From the NCBI GenBank assembly GCA_017654735.1, contig JADPYG010000088.1, forward strand, positions 5,022,001-5,086,000: DNA of 64,000 nucleotides. Reading direction: 5' to 3'. The translations under genes and the position numbers were made by a program. This document shows positions 53,322 through 64,000 of the stretch, piece by piece. The stretch's first letter is position 1. Every line of letters starts with the position of its first letter. The notes beneath the pieces are model-generated. The model was given only the letters and a program-made list of their open reading frames with translations. It was not told the DNA's origin and searched no databases. This DNA is from Vishniacozyma victoriae (Eukaryota > Basidiomycota > Tremellomycetes > Tremellales > Bulleribasidiaceae).

Positions 53322-53773
53322 TCATAATCATTTATTCATATGTACAACCTATTAGGACAAAGTCCAGGCCTTGAATTAAATCCTTTAAGAAGGACATTTG
53401 GTATACCCCAATCTCCCTTTCAGTGAGAGAGTAAAGGAACTTTGGGATACGGGGTTGATATTCTGATTAGGAAATTGAAGACAAAGGATGATGATTCCGA
53501 TTCCGGATCAGCGTTAGCGCAGCGCAGGGAGGGTCATGGGGATTGGCTGACCCTAGCTGGGGTGACTTCTTGCATCTGATCATTGCCCCCGGAACCGAAC
53601 GAATTGTTACATTACACTACCCACTCACTTGTATACTTGACCAACCGTCACTATCTGAAATCGCCTGCCACCCGATCCTACCTCCCAGCACTCTCGGCCT
53701 CAGCTCAGTTTTGAGCAATATACACAAACCCACCTATCATACCTTTCCCTTGTCCTCCTAGATTCGAAGAGGG

Positions 53774-55339
53774 ATGTCGACCGTAGTTGATAATACCAAC
53801 GGTAACATCGTATGGTCAGGAGCATCATGGTATGTCCCCCATTTCTCTCTGATATAGCTAACAACCAGGCGAAATGGAGGTAAAGCGACTACATGGTATT
53901 GGACTGATGGCAGATAAAGCAGATGACCCCCTCGTAGACCGGTACTTTAATTCAGTAAGTCCCCACCATTCTGCGTGACTTGGCTGATGAACAGACTTTG
54001 TGAGTTCCCAAATCCGAGACTCTGGATGATACTGATGACAAAGTCGACATTCAGTGAACAGTGTAAGCTTCATCTACATCATAAAGCGAGGTGCTGACCC
54101 ACAGGGCGATTCCGCATCAATCTGGTGGAAAGGAACCGATATCGCAATTTACGGTGCCCGTCGAGATAAGTAAGTCACTCACCAAATCTAGGATCCTTCT
54201 TTCTTTCGAGAGCAAGCTAACATTCAGTCATGTACATACATCACCACTGAAAGATAGGGCGAGACTGACAAAACAGGGGATATACTCTGTCTCGATAGAC
54301 GCAGGCGAACCGGAATTCTTCTCAGGTTTCGCATCAGGAGACGGCCAATTCCAAGCTGTCTTATTCGCCACTACAGGCCTAGCAGACGCTGAACATACGT
54401 TGAAAATCGCCAATGAAAATAGTAGGAATATTGAGCAATATCCGAAATATATCTATTTGGACGTTGATTATTTTGCTTTGACTGGGGAATTGTGAGTTCT
54501 TTAAGAGAGAGTGTTGATATCCACGAAGGACAGGGAAGAGGCTGATGATAGATTACCCCCTGCTGGTGCTGGAGCTTCTTCATCTACGTCCGCCACGTCC
54601 TCCGCTGCTACTTCATCAGTGGGCAGTAGTACATCTATCGGATCCTCGTCGTCGAGTATCACCTCGGCCTCTGCAGTCTCCTCCGCCTCAGTCACCTCGG
54701 ACACATCAACACCTACATCACCTCTCGATTCGGCTTCCACCGCATCTCCATCGGATTCATCCTCTTCCGCGTCGTCGTCAGATACAGATTCCCAAATCAA
54801 CGTGAATTCACAATTCACCGATACACCCTCTTCTCGATTGGTCACAGCTACTGAAGGTGTTGAGAGTGTACATACTACCGGAACTCCAAATGTCGTTCCG
54901 CAAACTACAAAGAGTGCGAGTGTCGGTGGGAGTGGAAGTGGGGAAGGTAATGGAGAAGCTGAGGGGGATAGTTCATCAAAGTCTGTCTCTTTCCTCTTCC
55001 TCTCTCATCTTGTTCTTCATCATCCTCCTCTTCCTTCTCTTTATATTACTCATCGTCATCGTTGCAGCGCTGACAAGTAGCAAAACAACAATCGCAGTCT
55101 CAGTCTCTGTCATTTCGGTCGCGGTCGTCGTCATATGCACAGTACTCGGCTTATACCTTTACAAAAAGAGGAAAACAAAGCGGGAATTGGAAGAAGCTTC
55201 TCAGCAGGGTAAGTCTCTCATATCCTATCCACCTCCTCGTCCATTCTATCTCAATGACTAAAATACACTACCCTCCGCTTCGCTTCGAATAGTGCTGATG
55301 ACAGACCACATGATGGCTCAGAGGGATTGGGAATATTAA
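53774..55339 (+). CDS. Ser-rich single-span membrane protein with beta-sandwich-like ectodomain
   Basis: Exons join as MSTVVDNTNGNIVWSGASW-RNGDKADDPLVDRYFNS, then TFRHSVNSGDSASIWWKGTD, IAIYGARRDNHGIYSVSIDA, PEFFSGFASGDGQFQAVLFA and IYLDVDYFALTGEL. The GTxIxIYGxxxxNHGxYSVxIDG pattern is a common ectodomain in basidiomycete membrane proteins of unknown role. A Ser/Thr-rich stalk of about 110 residues follows, then the helix SVSVISVAVVVICTVLGLYL and a basic cytoplasmic tail (YKKRKTKRELEE) ending DHMMAQRDWEY. No clear N-terminal signal peptide is seen, so the first exon may be mis-set. At least seven short introns. Confidence 0.7.
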
Positions 55340-55524
55340 TCTAAAGATCTCGGTGTTCAAATTTCGATCTCTGATACGTCGCTGGTTCGCCGTACTCGTA
55401 ATCGTATGTGTAATTGCATGTTGTACAGTGTTTGACAATGTCCGTTCCCTAGTCTGCCTATGAAAATTAATTTACATGACAACAGGATTGCTAGATTGAC
55501 ACCCTATACGCATAATCGAGATGA
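55340..55524. other. Convergent 3' intergenic stretch
   Basis: About 185 bp between two converging stop codons. Nothing else seen. Confidence 0.5.
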
Positions 55525-57189
55525 TCATGCCCTTGGTTCTTCCCCTCGTAACTTAGCTTCTTTCTTGCTTTTGGCATTCGCTTTGATCTTATCAATCTAT
55601 CCGTCAGCTTATCTCTTCTACCCATTCACTCGCTCACCTTCTCTTTGTACTTGACAGCAGCATCTTTCTACCTCATCAGCACTCGCATTGTAGTATTCTG
55701 TAAAGCGAGAAAGACGTACATTCTTCTCATTCTCGATCCTCAACAATCTCAATTCCTCTTCCAAACCTTCGATTCTCTTTCTCTGGCCTTTCCATTAGCT
55801 CATAATCTCATGGAGGATGATTCACGTACTATTGACGAGATCACTGTTACCTGACGGAGGGGCATAACGACTCGCATCCATTCGACGTGGGTTTGGCGAG
55901 GGGATGGATCCGAGGAGCTGAGATCGCATGAGATCTTGGCCTTGTTTCACCTTTACTGCCTATTCATCAACCTCTTGTACCCCACTCAGGTTCTGGAGAC
56001 GGCGCAGAGAGGACGTACCTCCCTCTTGACTTCCAATATAGCACTTTTCATCATCTTACTCCGTTCTTCCACCTCTGTTCTCAATCGCTTGTTCTCATCA
56101 TCAACCCTCTGAGCGTGGGATGCTATTGCATCAAGTGAGATTCGGAGGTTCTCATTCTCGAGTACCAACTCCTCTGGGGTCTTTTCCGTTGGTGATCTGT
56201 ATATTAGTTGGCATGTTTATATGGAGTGGTAGGACGTACGATGTTCTGGATGATGATGAGTCCTTGGGAAGGGTGTGTTTATTGACTAGATAGAATGATC
56301 CAGGGGATTCAGCTATCATCAGGACTGAACCGAATTTTTACAGGATGGTGATCGTACCTCTTCCTTTCTCTTTTCCCTTTTCCTTATCCCTCTTCCTATC
56401 ACTAGTCCTCCTTCTCTCCCGCTTTTCCCCATCTTCTCTTCCGCCTCCATCGGCTTCACCAGCTGCAGCATCCATGGAGGCAGTAGCAAAAGCCACAGGA
56501 TTTGAAATATCATCCAACATATTATCGAGTTTCCCCCAGAATCTACTGAATGGATCGAGTGTATCGGGAATAGCACCGAAATTATAATAACTCCCTCCTG
56601 TCCCCGTCTCGGTCCCGGACGAAGAGGAAGACGAGTGGAGTGGCGAGAGCTGGACTGCTTCCTGACTAGCGATGGAAGTAGGTCGCATTGCGAATGGTGG
56701 AAGTCCTCTTGCGGGGGATACCCGGGTAGCTGCTGTTAGCCCGAATGCACGTGAGATACGTATAGGGACTTACCGACGCCGGGAGGAGGCCACGCTTCCC
56801 TACCTATAGCTCCTAATCCCAATGAAGGTCCATCTCGAGCGGGTACGGGAGTAGTCTGACTTCGTCTCACTGTCCCTCTAACTTCTGCCTCCCGAGATGA
56901 CCCCTCATCCCGGTCCAGCTTTCTTTCCAGATCTTTTGCTAATTTCCGATGTTGATTCGTTAGAAGCTGTAATGTCCTTTTCGTCGATAAATCATCTGTG
57001 TCTGATGCCGCTTTATCGAAGAGGTTTGCAGCGTCTGTATATGCTTTCAGAGCTAGGGAGAGGGTTTGGGAAGTCACATGACCTGGGGCTAGGAGGATTG
57101 ATGCGTGGGCAGAGAGGGAGTGGGCCTAGGATCAGCTTTGTCCTTTGGAGTGAGACACTTGCCCTTTCCAGCGAGGATTCATCACTCAT
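55525..57189 (-). CDS. MIT-like and coiled-coil protein, possibly Atg38/NRBF2-like
   Basis: N-terminal helical part: MSDESSLERAS-AHSLSAHASILLA, TLSLALKAYTDAANLFDKAA, TKRTLQLLTNQHRKLAKDLE, the shape of a MIT three-helix domain. A Ser/Pro/Gly-rich linker follows, with RFWGKLDNMLDDI. The C-terminal part is a coiled coil: TPEELVLENENLRISLDAIA, SHAQRVDDENKRLRTEVEER, then QRKRIEGLEEELRLLRIENE. The basic tail is KIKANAKSKKEAKLRGEEPR. MIT plus C-terminal coiled coil is the build of Atg38/NRBF2, a subunit of the autophagy PI3-kinase complex; this is inference from architecture. The first donor (gtctca after AGT) is weak but needed for frame. The terminal exons are recognised by frame and joints, ending at 55525. 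Confidence 0.65.
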
Positions 57190-57415
57190 CTCAGTGTTGT
57201 TGATTTGGTCATCCCCTTATTCGAAAGTGAGGTAGAGGATCGACCCGGTCCGGTCAGTTAGCTAGATGTCGTTATCAGCCCGCCGCTCAGGGTCTCAGGG
57301 CGGGGTCAAAGTGTGATAGTGCGGGGAAGCTTCTGTCGCCTGAGCTTATTGTTCGAGTTGCTCAACTTATGATTCAACCTTCAATCAACCCATCATCCTG
57401 ACAGGCAAATAGGAG

Positions 57416-58684
57416 ATGGGTCCTCTCAATACCCAGTTGGATCTACCTGTGCCTCTAGTACTAGGTATTCAACCCCAATCCGCCCACCTCCTCTCTCTCT
57501 TGTTTACGACCACCTACGTCGGGTCACTTTACCTAGCGCAGACAGTCGGTCTACCGGCCTACTTGCGATCCCGAAAGATCAAACTTGAGTCCAACACACC
57601 CGAGATCAAAGTCCCGCCTGTTTCTGCTGGTGATGTTGATTCGAACCAGCCAGAGGTGGGGAGTAGGGATCACCCAGCTACGATCAGGATCAGGATGAGA
57701 GCAGTGGGGATAGCTACTGGTTTATCGTTATTTGGGATTTACTACGTCGTCAAGTATACTGGAAACTTCGGATGGAAAGAAGCTGTAAGCTGTGTTGATC
57801 ATTTCATCTGTGCCAAAGCTGAGAAGATAGATCAAACCTGCAACAAACCTGCTCGGCCTTCCGGCCGCTTTGATCTTCACGGCACCAAGCACTGCCAGCC
57901 TGTTGCCGTACCTACTCGCTCCATCGATATTGTGCGGTCCATTGGTAGCTATGTACTTCGATAAAGACCTACCCCTCCAGCGAGCTACTCCAGGCGACGA
58001 CAGGTTCATATCCCGTATTCAACACGCCTGGAATTCATGGAGTATAGTCAACACTAGAAACTACGTTGTTGTACGTGATTTTCATCGGATCATCGAGACT
58101 GCTGATGACAGGGACCGTTGACGGAAGAATTAGTATTCAGGTCGACTATCCTAGCCGCATCTTTACTGGGGAAGTTGTCATTCGAATCATTAGTATTCGG
58201 AACACCACTATGGTTCGGGATCGGTAAGCTTCCTGATTCGTTCTGTTCTCAAGCTAACAAGTAGCTCACGCGCACCACGCCTGGGATACATACAAAAAGA
58301 ATGGAGGGGATAAAGCTGCTGCGATTCAGGCTCTCATCACCAGCTGTACGTAAATTATCCTTTCGATGCTGATGAGCAGCATTCCAACTCACATATACCA
58401 CCCTCTTTGGATGGTTCGCTTCCTACCTCTTCTTACGTACTGGTAAGCTCCACGTCATGGGAGATCTGATGACAAGCTGATGATCAGGTTCGATAATCCC
58501 ACCACTAGTCTCCCATATGTTCTGCAACTACATGGGTATCTACATGCCCACTACTGCTGTCGAAAGACATCCAAGCAAAAAGATCTGTAAGTCCTAATCA
58601 CTACTATTGGAGCTGATGATAGTGATATGGAGCAGTTATGTTCTCGGTATAGCTGGATTCGTTGCTGGTCTACGAGCTCTCTGA
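57416..58684 (+). CDS. RCE1: CAAX prenyl protease 2 (Rce1)
   Basis: A membrane protein starts MGPLNTQLDLPVPLVLGIQP with several hydrophobic helices (SAHLLSLLFTTTYVGSLYLA, IATGLSLFGIYYVVKYTGNF). Splicing gives NLLGLPAALIFTAPSTASLL, then NTRNYVV-GPLTEELVFRSTI with the catalytic EExxxR, GTPLWFGIAHAHHAWD with a catalytic His, and SIIPPLVSHMFCNYMGIYMP with the last catalytic His/Asn. The C-terminus is YVLGIAGFVAGLRAL. Rce1 cuts the -AAX tripeptide from prenylated Ras, Rho and a-factor-like proteins in the ER membrane. The start is the first in-frame ATG, shortly after pyrimidine-rich leader DNA. It converges with the oxygenase gene, about 100 bp apart. Confidence 0.9.
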
Positions 58685-58788
58685 GTTTTCACGTTCCCGG
58701 GATTACTTGTACGACGTCATACACCATGCATATACAACTACGATTATTCGCTCCGGTACGTACAATCACGAATATACAAGGATACAGA

Positions 58789-60282
58789 CTACTTGTACGT
58801 AGCGTTCAATCTCATATTCACATACTCCCCTGCAGTGATGGGTGGATATTTCTTGGGGCTGTTCTCATCCCATGTTCCAGGAAGCGCATCGATGACTCTA
58901 TCAACATTCGCCCCGCAGAACTATCATCAGCCACTTCGAGACTCCTCGACGAGCAACTCTTCTCGTTGAGACATAATAAAGGAGGGAGAAACATACCCAA
59001 GGGATAGAATATCTCTCTTTCGTATACTCCCCGTCACCTTCCTTCCGCACTGGAGCTCTGACTCGGTGTAATGTCGACTTCAACTCATCATTCGACCAAC
59101 GCATGAGGAAATCGCCTATGTTGAAGACAATAGCCCCAGGGACCGGGGGAGCGGGAATGAATACACCTTTGTTGTGCTATCCTCAGCTCTCTCCTATCGA
59201 GGTACACGAGTCGTATCGGAGAACAGACAGGAGAAAGGGACTCACTGGATCTTCGACCTCTAAACCACCTACATCGTCTTGGAACAGGAAAGTGCAAGTG
59301 GAAAAGTCCTACAATTAGCACGATCCAGCTTTACCTCCAGAGTTCGGACAAACGGTATGAGCTCTAATTCGACCTTTCTCCCCCGACTCGAATGCGTTCC
59401 AGGGTGCCGAAGGGTCTAGCATCAGTCCTGTTGATCTCTATAAAGAACAGTGACTGACAATGTAATAATCGTAATTGATTATCACCCTCATCATGATATT
59501 CCTCAAAGAATCCAGGTGGGACGCCCGGCATGCCCACAGCAAGTGCTTTCAGGGTTTGCATTTGAAGCTTCCTTCCTACCCATTAGTCCCTCTTTGTCAT
59601 TTGATGTGTTGATGAAATGAAGAGACTGACCTTCAGCCATGTACTCCTGAGAGGTCGATTTGAGGCCTGGTAGGTATTTTTCGTCAAGCCAGATATTGGG
59701 ACAACGTTGCGATTCATCAGATCCTGATATCAGTTCTTGACCTACGATGAGGACCTCCTGACCGCCCCGTATGAAAAAGAGAGGTGGGACTGACCCATAT
59801 CGTAAGATTCTTTAAAGTCTGGCGCATTCTGCCTCAACTTTGCTAATTCCGCTTCATCGAATACCATCTGAGAGACCTGCTCAACCCCTATACCCGAATA
59901 TCCACTACTAATCAGCACCATCCCCATCCATCTTATATTCGTCTTTATCATGACAGTCAGAGATCTAGAAGGAACTGACCGATGTTGATCCCCCTGAGGA
60001 GGGTGGGGGACAGTCATCTTGACTTCCTGGGGTAGCTCAAAGAACGCTGTACTTATAGCGAACATCCTCTCTACCATTTCCTTGGGGAACCCGGTATTTA
60101 TCAAGTATGCAAACCCAACATCTCTACAGGCGGTGTAGAATTGCTTTCCTACCCTCTCTGCACCCTGCTTGTTAGCTGCGGGCCTCAGAGTTTCAAGAGC
60201 AGAGCGGGGGACATACAAGTCCTGTACCGTCACCAAAATCTGCAAAATCGATGAATGGGATAGGAGAGTCTACTGATGGCAT
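58789..60282 (-). CDS. 2-oxoglutarate/Fe(II) oxygenase, isopenicillin-N-synthase family
   Basis: Exons join as MPSVDSPIPFIDFADFGDG, RVGKQFYTACRDVGFAYLIN, FAISTAFFELPQEVKMTVPH, GYSGIGVEQVSQ, PGVPPGFFEEYHDEGDNQLR, then IRAHT-DFSTCTFLFQDDVGG (HxD iron ligands split by an intron), VFNIGDFLMRWSNDELKSTL with HRV (distal His), KERYSIPW (RxS, 2-oxoglutarate arm) and FCGANVDRVIDALPGTWDEN. The last residues are YVNMRLNATYK. All three iron ligands and the 2OG arginine are present, so it should be active. Substrate is not shown by sequence. Family members include thymine-7-hydroxylase, which fits the nucleobase permease next door (start codons 377 bp apart). Confidence 0.88.
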
Positions 60283-60659
60283 CTTTCGTATTGAAGAAGA
60301 AGAAAGCGCTTGATGTGAGATAAATATGCATGAGTTGCAGTCCACGATGACAAGGTGAATTGAATGCCCGGCGGAACCGCTCCGGAATGTGGGCAAGCCG
60401 ATAACGCAAAGTGGGCGTACTCAAGGCTAGGAGCAGAGGCTCGCCCCTAGTTGCAAATTCGGAATTACCATTGGTCCAACTCTCTATCTTTCACTGAACC
60501 CCCACTCGAGATAATGTTGGAGCTCATGCAACTCCGTCTCTATTTCTGATTCTGCCGTGCGATAAGGCTTCATGCTGCCCACCTCTTTACATACGTTAAG
60601 AACTCGCAGTCCGGCCGAGGACTCTCTTGTCTCTAATAACTTTTCAAGTAGATATCGTG

Positions 60660-62793
60660 ATGGGATGGAAAGAGAAATTAGAATGCCCTGTCGACGTGGA
60701 CGGGGGTTATGTGAATGATAGATGGACGAACCGTGATCTCATTCCGATCCCGGTCGAGAGGAGGACATACAAGATCTGGTCTTTTGCTGTGAGTCCCAGA
60801 GGTGGTATGGAGTTGAGAGAAGGACAAGGATAGGACTGATGGTAGATATATTGGTTCGTCTCTGGAGCTTGTATCAGTGCCTACACCACTGGATCCTCTC
60901 TGCTCGCTTATGGTACGTCTCTCTTCGTCCCTCAAAGAATGGTACGATTCGGCAAAAGTATTGAGATCAGGCTTGACTGCTCAACAGGCTATGGGATGCG
61001 TTGTAGTCGGTGCGATGATCACCGGTATCCTTTCTGTCGTCTCTGGTCAGTTCTTCTTGAGTTATTGGAGGTGCATCAAGGCTGACTCGTAGGTCTACCT
61101 GGGGAGATCCATCATGTAGGATTTGTCATCATTAGTCGAATGAGTTGGGGAATGTACGGCCACTACATCGTGAGTCTTCATCATACTTCTCCCATCCGAA
61201 TCAGTACAGAGGCTCCGTCACTATCGAGGGCTGCTGACATACAGCCCCTTGCATTATCATGCTTCACCTCGATATTCTGGTTCGGAATTCAAGCAGTCTG
61301 GGGAGGTCAAGCGGTAAACTTGATGCTGGGGGCAATGTCCCCTTCATGGAAGAACGCCCCGTCAAAGTTCCCTGCATCGGCAAACATCACCCACCAGGAC
61401 TTCACAGGTGTCATGTTATGGTACTGCGCTTTCGTACCTCTTGTGCTCCTGTTTCCACCGGAGAAGCTTCAGAAACCATTCATCTTCTCGAGTGCCGCAT
61501 TTGGGGCTACTCTTATTGGTTTACTTGGTTGGGCTGTTAGTACCGCTGGAGGCGGCGGGCCATTGTTCAAAACTGCCAATACGAGTGATTCGACTAGTTT
61601 CTCGATGATGTTGGGAATCACCTCTATTCTCTCATCATGGGGAGCTGGAACGATTGGGCAATCCGATTGGGTAGGTCCAAAGCATTCGGATGATGAGGCT
61701 AACAGGTTAGGTCCGATACTCTGAAAAGAGATATTATCCCATGTTATCCCAATTGGTAGCTGCGCCAGTAATGATCACCTCCTGTGCCCTCATTGGCGTG
61801 GTAGTAACATCAGCTTCATCCCAAATTCTGAACCTAGAACAAGGGGAACTAATCTGGAACCCAATCTTCCTGCTCAGTATGTCCCCTTCACCGTCCTTCT
61901 TGATCTAGCAGCTGATAAAAAAGGCGCTATTCAAACTCATTATGGCGATTCATCTGGAGTTCGAGCAGCAGTCTTTTTCGCTGGTTTTGGATGTACCTGC
62001 GCCCAGTTGTCGATTAATGTCATCTTGAATGGTGTATCCACGGGAATGGTTTTAGCTGGTTTCGCGCCGAGATATATCAACATCAAACGTGGAGCTGTCC
62101 TACTTGGAATGCTTGGGCTTGCTGTCAATCCTTGGCAATTGACCGCTACCGCAAGCACTTTTATCGGAGTCATCTCTGGTTTCGGAATCTTCATCGGTAA
62201 GCCCCTCCTCTTCACTTTTCACTTTGGTAGCGATACTGATTCCCAGCACCAATGACGGGGATAATGCTATGCGACTACCTTCTAATCCGCCGACGACGAT
62301 TATCAATCCCAGATCTATACATTGGCGATTCATCTTCAATATACTGGTATCATCGCGGATTCCACTGGCGATCAATCTTAGCCTTCCTTATCGGCTTCGT
62401 ACCCCTCTTCCCGGGGTTTATTATGAACCTCCTCGGCAATCATACTACATCCGGGTGGGTCAAGTTATTCCAAATCACTTTCCTCGTAGGGCTGGGAATT
62501 GGATTCGTGTCTTTCTGGTTGATATGTACGATCTCTCCTCCGCCTCATTATAAAGAAGGAGAAGATTTCCTGGTATGTCCGCTAATCCTCCTTTCTTTCC
62601 ATGTCTGGTTCAAGGGAATGTAACGCTAATTGGCTAGGACGACGAGAAATATTCAAAGAGTGTCGCTAGGACCGAAGAACCGGATTACAAGAATCACGGT
62701 GGTATTGATGTGGAACGAGTCAGCCAGACTGATGAGGATGGTAAGACAAAGAGTAGAGATGTCACAGTCAGTGAGATGCCGGTGTTGAGGTAG
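60660..62793 (+). CDS. NCS1-family nucleobase/allantoin permease
   Basis: The start reads MGWKEKLECPVDVDGGYVND, then RWTNRDLIPIPVERRTYKIW and YWFVSGACISAYTTGSSLLA, the N-terminal signature of NCS1 carriers. About twelve hydrophobic helices follow: QQAMGCVVVGAMITGILSVV, GMYGHYI, FFTSIFWFGIQAVWGGQAVN-like, SSWGAGTIGQSDWVRYS, APVMITSCALIGVVVTSASS, INVILNGVSTGMVLAGFAPR, FGIFIAPMTGIMLCDYLLIR, and YWYHRGFHWRSILAFLIGFV. The C-tail is hydrophilic. NCS1 proteins bring uracil, thymine, cytosine, purines, allantoin or thiamine through the plasma membrane with H+ or Na+. An upstream in-frame ATG (60627) would add 11 residues. Divergent from the oxygenase gene. Confidence 0.9.
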
Positions 62794-62951
62794 ACTTCAG
62801 TCAGTATTTGTATTCTAGTTGTTGGCTGTTACTGTCGTGTGTAGAGATCGTTGGTTGTAGAATTGTTATCCTAGATGAAAAGAGCTTCATTCGACATGCA
62901 TTGTATCGCGTTTGCGAAATTCATACCCCGACCTCTGCCCATCAAAGTAGT

Positions 62952-63780
62952 CTAGTCATCCTGTAACAACCCCCCCACTCCCCAACCCTCAATCCTCCCT
63001 CTGACCCCTTCATCGTCCCACCAAACTCTCACAATACAAAACCTCCCATTATCAACCCTCTTCGCCGTATCAACTCCATGAGCAATATCCACCTCCACCT
63101 CCATATTACTTCCATTTCTCAATGGAACGCCAGTAGAGGGGGTGGTCAGGAGATCAAGAAGGGTAAGGAGACATTCTTCGTGAGTTACTACTAGGACCAC
63201 GTCTGCTGGAACCGGGGTGATAGGTGAGTTGAGAGGGGATGAGGGGGGTGTATGGTTGATTAGCAGGGTTGAGAGCCATTCTTGGAGTCGGGCAGATAAA
63301 CTATTTTATCAATCTACTCAACAAGTTTGGAAGGGGAGGTGTTACTGACGAGTCGGTCGATTCCGCATCCTCCGGTATGATATCCCCGCCATCCCATGGT
63401 TTCCCTTCTAGGGATCCATAATGTCGATCTCTCAACTCGTGACTGATCACCAAATCCCCATGAGCAGGATGTTTCGCAATGATCTCTGCACTCTATTTGT
63501 CAGTATCCCTTCTCCTTGCTCTTCTACTCGTCCAAAACCAGGTGGAAGAGTTGGACATTCCTCAACAGCTCAAGATAGATTTGACGTATAAATCCGATTG
63601 AAGGGTACCAATTCACAGTGCTTCGCCAATCTCTCAATTTGATTCCTCCCATGGTTATTGAGTGGGATATCAAGTTGTCCTTGTACCAATCCCTCATCGT
63701 TACTGCTGTTAGCTCAATCAGTAAGGTGCGGGAGGGGATTACTAATCAGTACGACCGTGTCTTAGTAGGTAGAGTAGCAT
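62952..63780 (-). CDS. Histidine phosphatase (phosphoglycerate mutase-like)
   Basis: Splicing gives MLLYLLRHGP-NSSNDEGLVQGQLDIP, the RHG active-site motif, then LNNHGRNQIERLAKHCELVP, TAEIIAKHPAHGDLVISHEL, RDRHYGSLEGKPWDGGDIIP, SARLQEWLSTLLIN and VLVVTHEECLLTLLDLLTTP (second catalytic His). The end is EGWGVGGLLQDD. Both catalytic histidines and the RDRHYG...E patch are present. Such enzymes act on phospho-sugars, nucleotides or phosphoproteins; which is not shown. The first joint uses the acceptor ...ctgattgag, because the cag acceptors nearby break the frame. Tail to tail with the permease gene, 158 bp apart. Confidence 0.85.
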
Positions 63781-64000
63781 GTTCAGTATTTGTTAGTAGA
63801 GCAAAAGAGATGTAAGAGGGAAGTTGGAGAGAACTCCTGAGTCGGTGGAGCTTATGTGTCCCGCCTGAAAATCCTTTGTTTTCGGCCCAGGCGGCGATAC
63901 ACAAATGAAAACGTTCATGGAGTCTTCCATCTTAGTTCTTCCTTTCACCCTAATCCTAGAAAGAAATCCACCACATTCGTCTTCTCTCACGTTTGCCCCA
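63781..64000. other. Upstream region of histidine phosphatase
   Basis: Nothing clearly coding is seen. A minus-strand frame (63793-63990) is probably chance or belongs to a 5' leader. Confidence 0.4.

Noticed and set aside
54501..54845. Acidic minus-strand frame of 114 codons
   Set aside because: Mirror of the Ser-rich stalk of the membrane protein; Ser codons tcx/agy read backwards as Asp/Glu/Gly.

Overview
The window is nuclear DNA of a basidiomycete yeast or fungus, most likely a tremellomycete of the Cryptococcus/Kwoniella type. Nearly every gene is cut by many short introns (about 32-60 nt) with GT..AG ends and a branch-site/acceptor stretch such as ctgatgacag, ctaacag or gctgacaag. Genes are dense on both strands, and the protein set is typically fungal (Ssk2-type MAPKKK, AA9 LPMO, SUR7/PalI protein, fungal C2H2/fungal_trans regulator). 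Gene models below were built by hand-joining exons in frame. Spans run from start to stop codon and include introns.

Layout. 0-5.3 kb: end of an unknown gene, an Aurora-type kinase, and a large LRR-like hypothetical protein. 5.4-9.6 kb: two folate genes head to head (p-aminobenzoate synthase and 5-formyl-THF cyclo-ligase) sharing a 235-bp promoter that holds two near-identical palindromes. 9.7-17 kb: meiotic MutS homologue MSH5 and poly(A) polymerase. 17.4-26.5 kb: one orphan gene, then three same-strand genes that I read as a CorA family group: one with a normal GMN signature, then two tandem divergent paralogues in which GMN is replaced by SMQ. All three share the same 14-nt and 18-nt microexons. 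26.8-30.5 kb: COX7A-like subunit, RRS1 ribosome biogenesis factor, GNAT acetyltransferase and SUR7/PalI membrane protein. 30.5-33.9 kb: gene-poor, with one intron-containing tRNA-Met(CAT). 33.9-43.7 kb: orphan gene, ribosomal protein uL14 (RPL23), an LSH/HELLS-type SNF2 remodeler and a zinc-finger regulator. 43.8-52.7 kb: a duplicated fragment of the adenylate kinase 3' end, an AA9 LPMO, adenylate kinase and Ssk2. 52.9-64 kb: small single-span membrane protein, Ser-rich membrane protein, MIT/coiled-coil protein, CAAX protease RCE1, a 2OG-Fe(II) oxygenase head to head with an NCS1 nucleobase permease, and a histidine phosphatase.

Most neighbours are ordinary housekeeping genes. The parts that stand out are the CorA triad, the folate divergent pair with paired palindromes, the oxygenase/permease pair (possible pyrimidine salvage module), and the adenylate kinase gene fragment. 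No CRISPR array, intact transposon, rRNA or virus was seen.
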